Origin: an uncultured Dehalococcoidia bacterium
Lineage (GTDB): Bacteria; Chloroflexota; Dehalococcoidia; Lucifugimonadales; Australimonadaceae
DNA length: 64,000 nucleotides
NCBI GenBank assembly: GCA_958295525.1
Contig: OY282355.1
Coordinates: forward strand, 2,448,417 to 2,512,416
Direction of reading: 5' to 3'
Part shown: piece by piece, positions 53,774 to 63,000 of the stretch
How the letters are laid out: each line of letters opens with the position of its first letter
Position numbering within the stretch: position 1 is the stretch's first letter
Notes under the pieces: generated by a model
What the model was told of the DNA's origin: nothing
The model's database searches: none
Seen by the model: only the letters and a program-made list of their open reading frames with translations
Program-made: the position numbers and the translations under genes

Positions 53774-54844
53774 ATGCGCCCTGTCGCCCCCGACCCCGCG
53801 CAATACGCCGTCCTCGCCGAGCGTGCGGGGTTCGCGGACCGTTCCGTATGCGGGCGGCTCCGCATCGCCGGGTCGGACGCTCTCGACCTGCTCAACCGCC
53901 TCACAACGAACGACCTCTCCGCGCTGCCGGAGGGGACGGCGCGCTCCACCGTTCTCACGAACGGCGACGCGCGCGTCCTGGACCACCTGCGCCTCGCGGC
54001 CGCCGACGGCGCGATTTGGTGCATCGCAAGCCCCGGGCGCGCGGAAGCCGTCGCGGAATGGATTGACCTCTACACATTCGGCGAGGACATTGCGGTGACG
54101 GACGTTTCGTCGGCCACCGCCCAATTCGCCGTCGCGGGGCCCCTCGCCGGCGAGGCGCTGGCCGCCGCGGGGTTTCCTGTTCCCGCTCTGGACGGCGTTG
54201 CGCTCCTCGGCCCTCTCCCAAAGGGAGAGGGAGACGGGCGAGATTCCCGCCTACGTGGGAATGACGAAGGAGGGCGCGGAGAGGGAGACGCGCGCGGGGA
54301 GGACGAGAGAGGCGGCGCCGTCGTGATTGCGTCGCCGTTCGGGGCGCATGCCGCTTACGATGTTCTGCTGCCGCTTGCGGACGCCGAATCCGCGAGAGCC
54401 GCCCTTCGCGCCGTCGCCGAGGAGGCGGACGCCGCAGCGTTCGACGCCTACCGCGTCGCGCAGGGCGTTCCGGCCTACGGCGCGGAGTTCGGCGCGTTCA
54501 ACAACCCGCTGGAGGCGCGGCTTCTCGGCTCCATCAACGACGAGAAGGGCTGCTACACGGGGCAAGAGGTCATTGCGCGCCTGCAAACCTACCGAAAGGT
54601 GCAGCGCTTGCTAATGTCGTTCGCGGGGACTGCGCCCGCCGCCCCGGGCGACGCGCTGGTTGACGCGGAGGGCTCGCCCGCCGGGGCGGTGACGTCGGCG
54701 TGCGAAGTGGGGGGGCGCGTATTCGGCCTCGCGCTTATCGCCGCCAAGCGCGCCACGGCGGGCGCGACGCTGCGCCTCCCAGACGGAGGCGAGGTGACGC
54801 TGTCGGAGCCTGCGTGGTGGGCGGTAGAGGACTCGAACCTCTGA
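53774..54844 (+). CDS. ygfZ: YgfZ/GcvT-like folate-binding Fe-S maturation protein
   Basis: 356 residues. LLNRLTTNDLSALPEGTARSTVLTNGDARVLDHLRL and the diagnostic NDEKGCYTGQEVIARLQTY are present. Residues about 146-180 (GPLPKGEGDGRDSRLRGND, then a Gly/Glu/Arg-rich stretch) are foreign to the family: they are a palindromic repeat read in frame at 54242-54266, with a CCCTCTCCC/GGGAGAGGG hairpin just before. The last residues (AWWAVEDSNL) are encoded by the antisense of tRNA-Val, so the gene ends inside the tRNA. Probably functional; the insert lies between domains. Confidence 0.9.
   Translation: MRPVAPDPAQYAVLAERAGFADRSVCGRLRIAGSDALDLLNRLTTNDLSALPEGTARSTVLTNGDARVLDHLRLAAADGAIWCIASPGRAEAVAEWIDLYTFGEDIAVTDVSSATAQFAVAGPLAGEALAAAGFPVPALDGVALLGPLPKGEGDGRDSRLRGNDEGGRGEGDARGEDERGGAVVIASPFGAHAAYDVLLPLADAESARAALRAVAEEADAAAFDAYRVAQGVPAYGAEFGAFNNPLEARLLGSINDEKGCYTGQEVIARLQTYRKVQRLLMSFAGTAPAAPGDALVDAEGSPAGAVTSACEVGGRVFGLALIAAKRATAGATLRLPDGGEVTLSEPAWWAVEDSNL
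54242..54266 (+). repeat. Palindromic repeat unit inside ygfZ, in frame
   Basis: GATTCCCGCCTACGTGGGAA plus TGACG, the same element as the intergenic arrays, translated as DSRLRGND. The CCCTCTCCC AAA GGGAGAGGG hairpin is at 54211-54231. Confidence 0.92.
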
Positions 54845-54891
54845 CCTCCGCGATGTCAACGCGACGCTCTAACCAACTGAGCTAACCGCCC
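54815..54891 (-). tRNA. tRNA-Val (GAC)
   Basis: Read on the minus strand: acceptor GGGCGGT/ACCGCCC, D arm GCTC/GAGC, anticodon stem TCGCG/CGCGG around the loop TTGACAT (anticodon GAC), and T arm AGAGG-TTCGAGT-CCTCT. The discriminator A is followed by an encoded CCA (54817-54815). Its 3' end overlaps the 3' end of ygfZ on the other strand by 30 nt. Confidence 0.96.
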
Positions 54892-54908
54892 ACGGCCCAC
54901 CGCGCCCT

Positions 54909-54947
54909 AGTATAGCGCTATCCCCGTCCGCGCAAATGCGCTATACT
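54909..54947. promoter_or_regulatory. Symmetric divergent promoters for tRNA-Val and zinc-ribbon gene
   Basis: AGTATAGCGC (54909-54918) and GCGCTATACT (54938-54947) form a perfect 10-bp inverted repeat. Each arm supplies a TATACT -10 box, one pointing to tRNA-Val (minus) and one to the gene at 54988 (plus). Confidence 0.6.
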
Positions 54948-54987
54948 GCCCCGCAGGTCATCCAACGGCCATAACCGGAGGAGGTGG

Positions 54988-55206
54988 ATGATGGCGGACA
55001 CCGCGACGGCCCTGCCGGCGTGCCAGGCGTGCAACGAAGGCGACCTCGTGCCCCTCTCGGATTTCGGGAGCCAGGGGGCTCCCATCCATTACAAGGCGTG
55101 GGTGTGCACCAACCCCGACTGCGGATTCAACATCAAAATCCGCAACGGCGACGTGTACCTCAACGAGCCCATCAACAGCGGCGAGGCTTACGTGGCCAGG
55201 CGTTAG
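54988..55206 (+). CDS. Small zinc-ribbon protein
   Basis: 72 residues. CQAC near residue 12 and CTNPDC near residue 41 form a four-cysteine zinc ribbon; KAWVCTNPDCGFNIKIRNGDVYLNEPI follows. Probably nucleic-acid or protein binding; no specific function known. GGAGGAGG lies upstream, with tandem ATGs at 54988/54991. Confidence 0.8.
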   Translation: MMADTATALPACQACNEGDLVPLSDFGSQGAPIHYKAWVCTNPDCGFNIKIRNGDVYLNEPINSGEAYVARR

Positions 55207-55294
55207 CCGTCCGGCAGGCGAGCCCGTCTCCCGCGCCGAAGCCGCGCGGCGCCGCAAACGCCCGCCGCCGAACCGCGCAGCGCCTGCGCGTTCT

Positions 55295-55323
55295 CGTCAT
55301 CCCCACGCAGGCGGGAATGACGT
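55295..55323. repeat. Single palindromic repeat
   Basis: GTCATCCCCACGCAGGCGGG followed by AATGACG, between the zinc-ribbon and sortase genes. Confidence 0.8.
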
Positions 55324-55353
55324 TCCCTTTCCCAATGGCGGAAGAGGGACGGG

Positions 55354-56247
55354 ATGAAGGCGGACGAGCAGGGAGCGCCGAGGGTTATGCGCAAGTCTGC
55401 GATGGCGGGAGACGGCGGGATGCAAGAGCGAAGGCGCGGGCGCGCGCCGTTCCTCGTCGGCGGCGCGCTGCTCGCGTGCGGCGCGCTTCTGCTGGCCGCC
55501 GCCGCCGCCTACTACGGCTACGGCTTCTTCGCCGCGCGCAACCTCGACCGCCTCGCCGTATCCGCCGGAGAGCGCGTAACCGAAACGCTCGCCGTCGCCC
55601 CCGCGCCTCCCGCCGCCGCGGAGCGCCCTTCGCCCGCCGCGCAAATCCTCTACCCCGGCGCGCTTCTCCCCGCCCGCCAGTGGGCCGACCCGCGCGGCGC
55701 GATCACGCTCGGCCAGCCCGACCTCGACGGATTCATCCCCATCGGCGGCGAGGCCCGCCCCCTCATCGCGGGCGCAGTCGGAAGAGCGGACCGCATCGTC
55801 ATCCCCCAACTTGGCGTCGACGCCGCCGTCGAGGAACTCAACCTCATCAACCTGGCGTCCAGCCCCGCCTACGAGACGCCCAAGTTCACCGTCGGCCACA
55901 TCCCCACCACCCCCAACCCCGGCTCGGCCGGCAACGGCTGGTACTTCGGCCACCTCGAGAACCCCGTTCAGGGCGAAGGCAACGTCTTTCTCCGGTTGCC
56001 GGAGATAGCCGCCCTCCTGCGCGACGGCGAGGAGACGCACGTCGTCCTCACGTCCGGCGAGCGCGACTACCTCTACCTCGTCAGCGCCACCGACCTCGTG
56101 CATGCCGACGACCTTGCGCTCTACCCGTCCGGCGACGCCCGCGTTTCGCTCGTAACCTGCTACCCGCGCCTCCGCTACGACCACCGTCTCATCGTCACCG
56201 CGAATCTCATCGCCTTCCGCGATGCGTCCGCCGTCCAAATTGGGTAG
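55354..56247 (+). CDS. Sortase, class D/E-like
   Basis: 297 residues. A basic N-terminus, one transmembrane anchor (about 32-54), a Pro-rich linker, and a sortase domain with the catalytic His in WYFGHLENPVQGEGNVFLRL, Cys in SLVTCYPRL and Arg in YDHRLIVTA. It cleaves a sorting signal and links proteins to an amine acceptor on the surface. No LPxTG-type substrate was seen in the window. It lies 12 nt before the first Sec-redoxin gene. Confidence 0.85.
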   Translation: MKADEQGAPRVMRKSAMAGDGGMQERRRGRAPFLVGGALLACGALLLAAAAAYYGYGFFAARNLDRLAVSAGERVTETLAVAPAPPAAAERPSPAAQILYPGALLPARQWADPRGAITLGQPDLDGFIPIGGEARPLIAGAVGRADRIVIPQLGVDAAVEELNLINLASSPAYETPKFTVGHIPTTPNPGSAGNGWYFGHLENPVQGEGNVFLRLPEIAALLRDGEETHVVLTSGERDYLYLVSATDLVHADDLALYPSGDARVSLVTCYPRLRYDHRLIVTANLIAFRDASAVQIG

Positions 56248-56250
56248 CAT
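56245..56250 (+). promoter_or_regulatory. -10-like box of Sec-redoxin 1, leaderless spacing
   Basis: TAGCAT ends 9 nt before the ATG at 56260, the spacing seen at other leaderless genes. It overlaps the sortase stop codon. Confidence 0.4.
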
Positions 56251-56259
56251 TGCCACGTG

Positions 56260-56880
56260 ATGACCTACGGAGCGCAATACGGCCTGATCTTGCGAACGCT
56301 CGCCGCGGCGAGCGCCGCCTTCGCTTTGGCCGCGTGCGGCGCGGAGCCGCCAGCCCCAACGGCGACCCCCGAGGCGCAGCCGACGCCGACCGCCTCATCG
56401 CAGCCGGATTCCGCAGCGCCGTCCGGCGGCGGATGGCGCGCCGACGTCGCCCCCGGCCCGCGCCCCGGCGACCGCGCGACCGACGCGGAGATCGCGCTCG
56501 TCGACGGATCATTCACGACGATAGAGGCCGCCGCCGCCGGCAGGTCCGTCCTCCTCTATTTCTTCGCCACGTGGTGACCGAGTTGCCGCGCCGAGTTTCG
56601 GACGCTCAGCGGCCTCTACGACGACTACAAGGACGACGTCGAAATCGTCGCCGTCGCGTGGTCGGACAGCGCGAAGTCGCTTGGCGATTACGCGCGGGTG
56701 AACGGGCTCCGCTGGGTGTTCGCCGAGGCCCCGCCGGACCTCGCGGCGCAGTACGGTATTCGTTCGCAATCGTCGTGGGCGGCCATCGGCGCCGACGGCG
56801 TCATCGTCGGCAACCGGGGCCCCGGCGCGCAGGACGAGGACTACTGGCGCGGCGTCCTCGACCAACTCCGCGGCGCTTGA
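56260..56880 (+). CDS. Predicted selenoprotein: TlpA-like redoxin lipoprotein 1 (UGA = Sec 106)
   Basis: 206 residues if the in-frame TGA at 56575-56577 is read as selenocysteine. Signal peptide with lipobox LAAC (Cys 26), a short Pro-rich linker, then a thioredoxin fold: SVLLYFFATW-U-P-S-C-RAEF, where TlpA/ResA proteins have W-C-x-x-C. The frame stays open to 56878 and continues the fold (YDDYKDDVEIVAVAWSD, LRWVFAEAP, SSWAAIGADGVIVGN). The usual cis-Pro position is Ser (QSSW). It probably reduces disulfides or peroxides outside the membrane. The TGA would otherwise truncate the protein at the active site. An alternative is a nonsense mutation, unlikely given the paralogue. ATG 56260 is preferred over GTG 56257. 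Confidence 0.85.
56585..56613 (+). promoter_or_regulatory. SECIS-like hairpin after UGA in Sec-redoxin 1
   Basis: CCGA (56591-56594), loop GTT, TCGG (56598-56601), on a lower stem GCCGC (56585-56589)/GCGGC (56609-56613). The loop starts with G and lies 17 nt after the UGA, in the range known for bacterial SECIS elements, which sit inside the coding region just downstream of UGA. Confidence 0.6.
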
Positions 56881-56894
56881 GGGAGCAGACTGTT

Positions 56895-57839
56895 ATGCAT
56901 CCCGCCGTCGCGAGAATACGAGCACGGCTGGCCGCCGGAGCGCTGCTGCTGACCGCGCTCGCCGCCGCGTGCAGCACGGAAGAAGCCGCGCCGACCGCCA
57001 CGCCAACTGCGACTCCTCCTCCCGCGCCTGCGGCGACCGCGACCCTCGCGCCAACGGCGACTCCCCGTCCCGCGCCTGCGGCGACCGCAACCCTCGCGCC
57101 GACGGCGACTCCCATCCCACAGACCGCCGCAACGCCTACCCGCGCCCCAACTCCCGCGCCGCAGTCCGCCCGACGCGACGCCGCGCCCGCGCCAACGCCC
57201 ACCGCGACCCCCGCGCCGACAGACGGACGGCGCGCGGACATTCCCGCGCAGCCCGCGCCAACGCCGCCAACGCCCACCGCGACCCCCGCGCCGACGGTAA
57301 CCCCTGCCCCGCCGCCGACCGCGACGCCTACGCTCGCTCCGACGGCCACTCCAATCCCGCCGCCCACCCCGACGCCGGCCCCGGCCGCCGGATGGCGCGG
57401 CGACCTCCCCGTCGGCGCTGGCGAGGGCGACCGCGCGGCCGACGCGGCCCTCACGCTCGCCGACGGCTCGTCCACGACGATAGAGGCCGCCGCCGCCGGC
57501 AGGTCCGTCCTCCTCTATTTCTTCGCCACGTGGTGACCGAATTGCCGCTCCGAGTTTCGGACGCTCAGCAGTCTCTACGACGACTACAAAGACGACGTCG
57601 AAATCGTCGCCGTCGCGTGGTCGGACAACGCGCAATCGCTTGGCCGTTACGCGAGCGGGAACAACCTCCGATGGGTGTTCGCCGAGGCTCCGACGACGCT
57701 CGCCCGCGCCTACGACGTCCGCCAGCAATCGTCGTGGACGGCCATCGGCGCCGACGGCGTCATCGTCAGGAGCCGGGGCTACGGCGCGCAGGGCGCGGGC
57801 TACTGGCGCGGCGTCCTCGACCAACTCCGCGCCGGTTAG
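56895..57839 (+). CDS. Predicted selenoprotein: TlpA-like redoxin lipoprotein 2 (UGA = Sec 214)
   Basis: 314 residues if TGA at 57534-57536 is Sec. Lipobox LAAAC (Cys 26), then about 140 residues of Pro/Thr/Ala repeats (APTPTP, LAPTATP) as a long stalk, then a redoxin domain with FFATW-U-P-N-C-RSEF. It is a tandem paralogue of the preceding gene: about 40 base differences after the UGA, no stop or frameshift, and protein motifs kept. GGGAG lies 6 nt before the ATG, 14 nt after the first gene. The longer stalk would place the domain further from the membrane. Confidence 0.85.
57549..57561 (+). promoter_or_regulatory. SECIS-like hairpin after UGA in Sec-redoxin 2
   Basis: TCCGA (57549-57553), loop GTT, TCGGA (57557-57561): 5 bp, with the loop again exactly 17 nt after the UGA. 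The lower stem of copy 1 is not kept. Confidence 0.55.
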
Positions 57840-57925
57840 TTGGCGTCTAGCAGGCGCGGCGGCGCGCTTACCCGGTTAGGCGGATGCGCGCGGCGACCGC
57901 CCTCCCCATCCGCGCTGCGTTCGGG

Positions 57926-57931
57926 TAGACT
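57926..57931 (+). promoter_or_regulatory. -10 box of oligopeptide ATPase gene, leaderless spacing
   Basis: TAGACT ends 9 nt before the GTG start at 57941. Confidence 0.5.
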
Positions 57932-57940
57932 CTTGCCGCC

Positions 57941-58942
57941 GTGAGCATCCTCCTCGAAGTCAACGATCTCAGCACGCACTTCTTCACCCCCGCAGGCGTC
58001 GTCAAGGCGGTGAACGGAGTGTCGTTCGATCTGCGCGAAGGCGAGTCGCTCGCGCTCGTCGGGGAGAGCGGATGCGGCAAGAGCATCACCGCCCTCTCCA
58101 TTATGCGCCTCATCCCCAGCCCGCCCGGACGCATCGTCAGCGGCTCCGTCCGCTTTATGGGCCAAGACCTCCTCGCGCACGACGAAGAGACGATGCGGAG
58201 CATCCGCGGCAACCAAATCGGCATGGTCTTCCAGGAGCCGATGACCTCCCTCAACCCCGTGCTCACCATTGGCCGCCAGCTGAGCGAGTCCGTCCGCGTT
58301 CATCTCGGCTGGGACGCCGCCGCCGCGTCCGCCCGCGCCGTCGAACTCCTCTCGCTCGTCGGCATACCGGACGCCAAGCGCAGGCTGGGCGCCTACCCCC
58401 ACGAATTCTCCGGCGGAATGCGCCAGCGCGTGATGATCGCAATGGCGCTCGGCTGCAATCCCAAACTCCTCATCGCCGACGAGCCAACCACCGCGCTCGA
58501 CGTAACCATTCAAGCGCAGATCCTCGAACTCATCAGGCAGGTGCAGCGCGACCTCGGCATCGCCGTCATCCTCATCACCCACAACCTCGGCGTCGTCGCC
58601 CGCTACGTCGACCGCATCAACGTGATGTACGCCGGCGGCATCGTCGAGCGCGGTGAACTGGCCGAGATATTCCGCGCCCCCAGGCATCCCTACACCGAAG
58701 GGCTCCTCGCATCCGTCCCCCGCCTCGACAAGCCGAAAGGCGCGCGCCTCGTCCCTATCGAGGGAATGCCCCCCGACCTCGGCGCCCTGCCCGCCGGTTG
58801 CGCCTTCCACGATCGCTGCGGCTATGTCCGCGAACGCTGTCTCGCCGACGTTCCGCGTTTGCTCCCTCTGCCCGGCGCGCCCGCGCCCCACAGCGTCGCG
58901 TGCTGGGCCGTCAACGGCGAAGAGCGGGAGGAGGCGCGATGA
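57941..58942 (+). CDS. Oligopeptide/dipeptide ABC transporter ATPase (OppD/DppD type)
   Basis: 333 residues. Walker [16 protein letters not shown]-loop [17 protein letters not shown], signature [13 protein letters not shown], Walker [21 protein letters not shown], then the OppD C-terminal extension with the Cys-rich [14 protein letters not shown] that binds a 4Fe-4S cluster in relatives. It powers uptake of peptides or nickel-like solutes; permeases and binding protein are not in the window. GTG start, leaderless. Coupled to the next ATPase gene. Confidence 0.94.
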   Translation: MSILLEVNDLSTHFFTPAGVVKAVNGVSFDLREGESLALVGESGCGKSITALSIMRLIPSPPGRIVSGSVRFMGQDLLAHDEETMRSIRGNQIGMVFQEPMTSLNPVLTIGRQLSESVRVHLGWDAAAASARAVELLSLVGIPDAKRRLGAYPHEFSGGMRQRVMIAMALGCNPKLLIADEPTTALDVTIQAQILELIRQVQRDLGIAVILITHNLGVVARYVDRINVMYAGGIVERGELAEIFRAPRHPYTEGLLASVPRLDKPKGARLVPIEGMPPDLGALPAGCAFHDRCGYVRERCLADVPRLLPLPGAPAPHSVACWAVNGEEREEAR

Positions 58943-59958
58943 CGACGGCGCCGGCGCTCCTGGATCAGGACGCCCCCCTCCTGCAGATTGACGGCTTGCG
59001 GAAGCACTTCCCCGTCACCGAGGGGCTGGTGTTCAAGCGGCGCGTCGGCGACGTCAAGGCCGTTGACGGCGTTTCCTTCTCCATCCGGCGCGGCGAGACG
59101 TTCGGCCTTGTCGGGGAGAGCGGCTCCGGCAAGAGCACGCTCGGCAAGTGCATTCTCCAACTGATGCGCCCAACGGCCGGCGAGGTGCGTTTCGACGGCG
59201 TTGACCTCGCCTCGCTCTCCGCCTCCGAACTCCGCGCGACGCGCCGCCGCGTCAACGCCATCTTCCAAGATCCCTACTCCTCCCTCAGCCCGCGTATGAC
59301 CGCAGGCGGCATCATCGCCGAGCCCGTCAGCGCGCACGGCCTCGCTCCCAACAAAGCCGCCCTCCGCGAGCGCGTGCAGGAACTGCTCGGCTCCGTCGGC
59401 CTGAACCCCTCGATGGCCGACCGCTTCCCCCACGAATTCTCCGGCGGCCAGCGCCAGCGCATCGGCATCGCCCGCGCCATCGCCGCCGACCCCGACTTCA
59501 TCGTCGCCGACGAGCCCGTCTCCGCGCTCGACGTCTCCATCCAAGCGCAGATCATCAACCTGATGCGGGAACTGCAGGAGCGGCTTGGCCTCACCTACCT
59601 CATCATCGCCCACGACCTCTCCGTCGTCCGCCACATATCCGACCACGTCGCCGTGATGTATCTCGGCAAGATTATGGAAATCGCGTCCTGCGACGACCTC
59701 TACGCGAATCCGCAGCATCCCTACACCGGCGCGCTCCTCTCCGCCGTTCCCGTCCCCGATCCCGCGGTCGAGAGCAAGCGCGAGCGCATCGTCCTCGAGG
59801 GCGACATCCCCAGCCCGCAGAACCCGCCTTCCGGGTGCGTCTTCCATACGCGCTGCCCCATCGCCGTGGACGAATGCCGCGTAACCGCCCCGCCCCTCCA
59901 ACGCACCGCCGACGACCACTGGACGGCCTGCCTCCGCGTCGGCCCCGGCGCCATCTAG
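58939..59958 (+). CDS. Oligopeptide/dipeptide ABC transporter ATPase (OppF/DppF type)
   Basis: 339 residues. [28 protein letters not shown] is the OppF N-terminus; Walker [15 protein letters not shown]-loop [14 protein letters not shown], signature [15 protein letters not shown], Walker [20 protein letters not shown], and a C-terminal [14 protein letters not shown] cluster. It forms a heterodimer with the preceding ATPase. ATG 58939 overlaps the OppD-type stop (ATGA); the frame is open further upstream. Confidence 0.95.
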   Translation: MTTAPALLDQDAPLLQIDGLRKHFPVTEGLVFKRRVGDVKAVDGVSFSIRRGETFGLVGESGSGKSTLGKCILQLMRPTAGEVRFDGVDLASLSASELRATRRRVNAIFQDPYSSLSPRMTAGGIIAEPVSAHGLAPNKAALRERVQELLGSVGLNPSMADRFPHEFSGGQRQRIGIARAIAADPDFIVADEPVSALDVSIQAQIINLMRELQERLGLTYLIIAHDLSVVRHISDHVAVMYLGKIMEIASCDDLYANPQHPYTGALLSAVPVPDPAVESKRERIVLEGDIPSPQNPPSGCVFHTRCPIAVDECRVTAPPLQRTADDHWTACLRVGPGAI

Positions 59959-60001
59959 CGCGGCGTGCCCGCCTCCGCGTTGTGATAATCTGCGCGCCGC
60001 T

Positions 60002-63000
60002 ATGACCACCACGACTCCACGACCCAACCGCGACGCCCTCAACGAGGCCATCAACGTCTACCGCGACGCGATGCGCCCCTTCGTCGTCCGCGCGCTCAAG
60101 GCCAACGCGAAGGGCGCGACCGTCGAGGATGCGATACGCCAGTCGCTGAACGAGCGCCAGCGCGACCAATTCGACGCGAACCTCAAGCGAAGCCCCGGCA
60201 ATCCTGCGGCGGCGATAGACGTCAACGATTTCCCTCGCCTCGTGGAGCGCAACCGCGGCGCCTTCTCCGCTTACGGCAACGTCTTGTCCAGCGAAATGTG
60301 GATGGTGGTGGAGGCGCGGAACCCCGCCGCCCATCCGTCCGACCGGGACATGGACGCCGAGGGCGTCCGCACGAGCCTTTCCATCATCGCCGGAGCGCTT
60401 GGCCGAGTCAACGCGCCGACGCAGAAGGCGGAAGTCGAGGCCATCCGCGACGCGCTGATCGCTCCGCCCGCCGCGCCGCCCGCGCCCGCCGAATCCGCGC
60501 CGCCCGCCAACGGCAAGCCCGCTCCCAAGACGCGCGGCGCGTCCTCCAACCTGAAGGCGTGGCGCGAGGTCATTCCGCCCCGCTCCGACGTCTTGTCGGG
60601 GCAATTGGGCTTGGAGAAGTTCGCCGCCGACTTGCAGCAAGTTCACGACGGGCGCGCCGTCAACGACTACGCGAACCCCGTCACCTTCTTCGCGCAGACC
60701 TACATCACCCCCGGACTTCGCGCGCTGCTGCTCAACGCCGCAAGGCGGCTCGGCGGCGCCGGCGGCGACCCCGTCATCCAGACGAAAACCGGCTTCGGGG
60801 GCGGCAAGACCCATAGCCTCATCGCCCTGTACCACCTCGCCAAGAGCGCCGCCGCCCTCGTCAATCCCGCCGACTCCAAAGACGGCGAGCGCGTCGGCAG
60901 AGAAGTGCGGAGCATCCTCTCCGACGCCGGCCTCGACCCCGACGACCCGCCCGACGCGAGCGTCGCCGTGCTCGACGGCATGCACCTCAACCCTGCGAGC
61001 GGGACGCTGTGGGGCGAGATGGCGCGGCAACTCGGCGGCGACGAAGCCTACGCCTTCGTCGAGCCTGCGATAGCGGAGGGCGTCGCCCCGACTGGCGAGC
61101 AGTTGGATCCGCTCTTCGAGCGCGTCGGCCCGTGCGTCATTCTCATTGACGAACTCGTCGCCTACGCCCGCAACACGACCGACGAAATGCGCGCGCGGAT
61201 CTACACCTTCACACAGGCGCTCACGCAATCCGTCAGGCGCAGCCCCAACGCCGCCCTCGTCGTGACGCTCCTCGACAGCGAAGCGCAAGTCGGCGGGCAG
61301 GTCGGCGTGGATGCTCTTCACTCATTGGAAGGCATCCTCGGCCGGATCGAGGCTGTCTGGGAGCCGCTGCAGGTCGGCGAGGCGTTCGAGGTCGTTCGCC
61401 GCAGGCTCTTCGGCAACGACCCCGACATAGCCGAGCGCGACCGGACGTGCGGGGCGTTCGCTCAGATGTACAGCCGCTTCCGCAAGGAATTCCCGCAGCA
61501 GATGTCCGAGGCGCGCTACGCCGACCGCCTCAAGCAGTGCTATCCCATTCACCCGGAGGTGTTCGACCGCCTCTACGAGGACTGGTCGCCGACGCACAAC
61601 TTTCAGCGCACGCGCGGCGTTCTCCGCCTGATGGCCATCGCCGTCAGCAGGCTCTACCGCGACAACGACGCTTCCCCGCTCATTATGCCCGCCAACCTTC
61701 CCTTGCAGGGCCAGGCCGACAACTCCCTCGCCGCCGAATTCAAACGCTTCCTCGGCGGCGGCAACTGGTCCCCCGTTCTCACCGAAGTCGACGACAACAA
61801 TTCCCTCGCCGAAGACATCGACAAGGAGTCCAGCCGGTTCGCCGAAATCGGCGGCGCGGCGCGCAGGCTCGCCCGCGCCATCTTCCTCGGCAGCGCGCCC
61901 ACCGGGGCCGCCAAGGGCATTGACGAAAGCCGGGTTCACGCCGCCGTGATGCAGCCCGGGCACGGCGTCGCCGACTACAACGACGCCCTCCGCCGGATGG
62001 TGGACAACCTCCACTTCCTCTATTACGCCAGCGGCCGCTACTACTTCCACGTCGAAGAGAACCTCAACAAGGCCGCCAACGACCGCGCCCGCGCCATCGA
62101 GCAGCGCGACCTCGACGCGCACGTGACCGAAACGCTGCTTCCGCAGGCCGCCGGACGCGCGCGCGGCGTGATCGTCGCCCCCGCTGACTCCGCCCACGTC
62201 CCGGAGGCCGACGAGGTTCGCCTGATCATCCTCCCGCCCGACAAGCATCTCCCGTCCCGCACCGCCGAGGCGGAAACCGCCGCCGCCTGGCTCTACGCGC
62301 TGGACATCCTGCAGCATCGCGGCGACGCAGGCCGGGTCGCCCGCAACACGCTGATCTTCCTCGCCGCCAAATCCGACGAAATCCGCGCCTTGCGCGACGC
62401 CGTCCGCAAATATCTCGCGTGGCGCTCCATCGTCAACGGCAGCCCGCACGGCTACAAGATCGAAATGACCGGCGAACGCGCTCACCAAGCCGCCGCCAGC
62501 CTCCGCTCCGCCGAGTCCGAGATGAGCGACGCGCTCTTCAACGCCTACCGCTGGACGCTCGTCCCCACGCAGCCCGACCCGCGCAAGGCCGAATACGACT
62601 TCCACATCGCCCAAGCCCCGCGCTCCGGCGAGATCGTTTCCGCCGCGTTCGAGAAAACGATCAAAGACGAGCAACTCGTCGCCAAGATCGCGCCTTCTCA
62701 ACTCGCCAACCTCCTCGACGAGTGGGTTTGGTCCAAGGAGCCCACCGCCGAGCGCGTCACCATCGAAACGCTCTGGAATATGCTCGCCAACAACGTCTAT
62801 ATGCCCCGCCGCCTCCGCGACAAGACTGTCCTGCAGTTGTGCGTCTTCGAGGGAACGGAGCAAGGCGTATTCGGCTACGCCGACGCCTACCGCGACGGCG
62901 TGTACGCGAATCTGCGCTACGGGCAGGCGCCCCAATCGCCGGGCGTCATCGGCGAAAACGGCGAAAACGTGCTCGTCCGCCCCGATAAGGCGCGGGAAAT

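Noticed and set aside
54984..57536. 850-codon open frame
   Set aside because: It crosses the zinc-ribbon and sortase genes out of frame; only its last 214 codons are real, being the pre-UGA part of Sec-redoxin 2.
56575..57536. UGA as a reassigned codon genome-wide
   Set aside because: Many genes in the window end in TGA at the expected family length (both Sec-redoxin neighbours, ndk, sufB and others), so UGA is a normal stop here.
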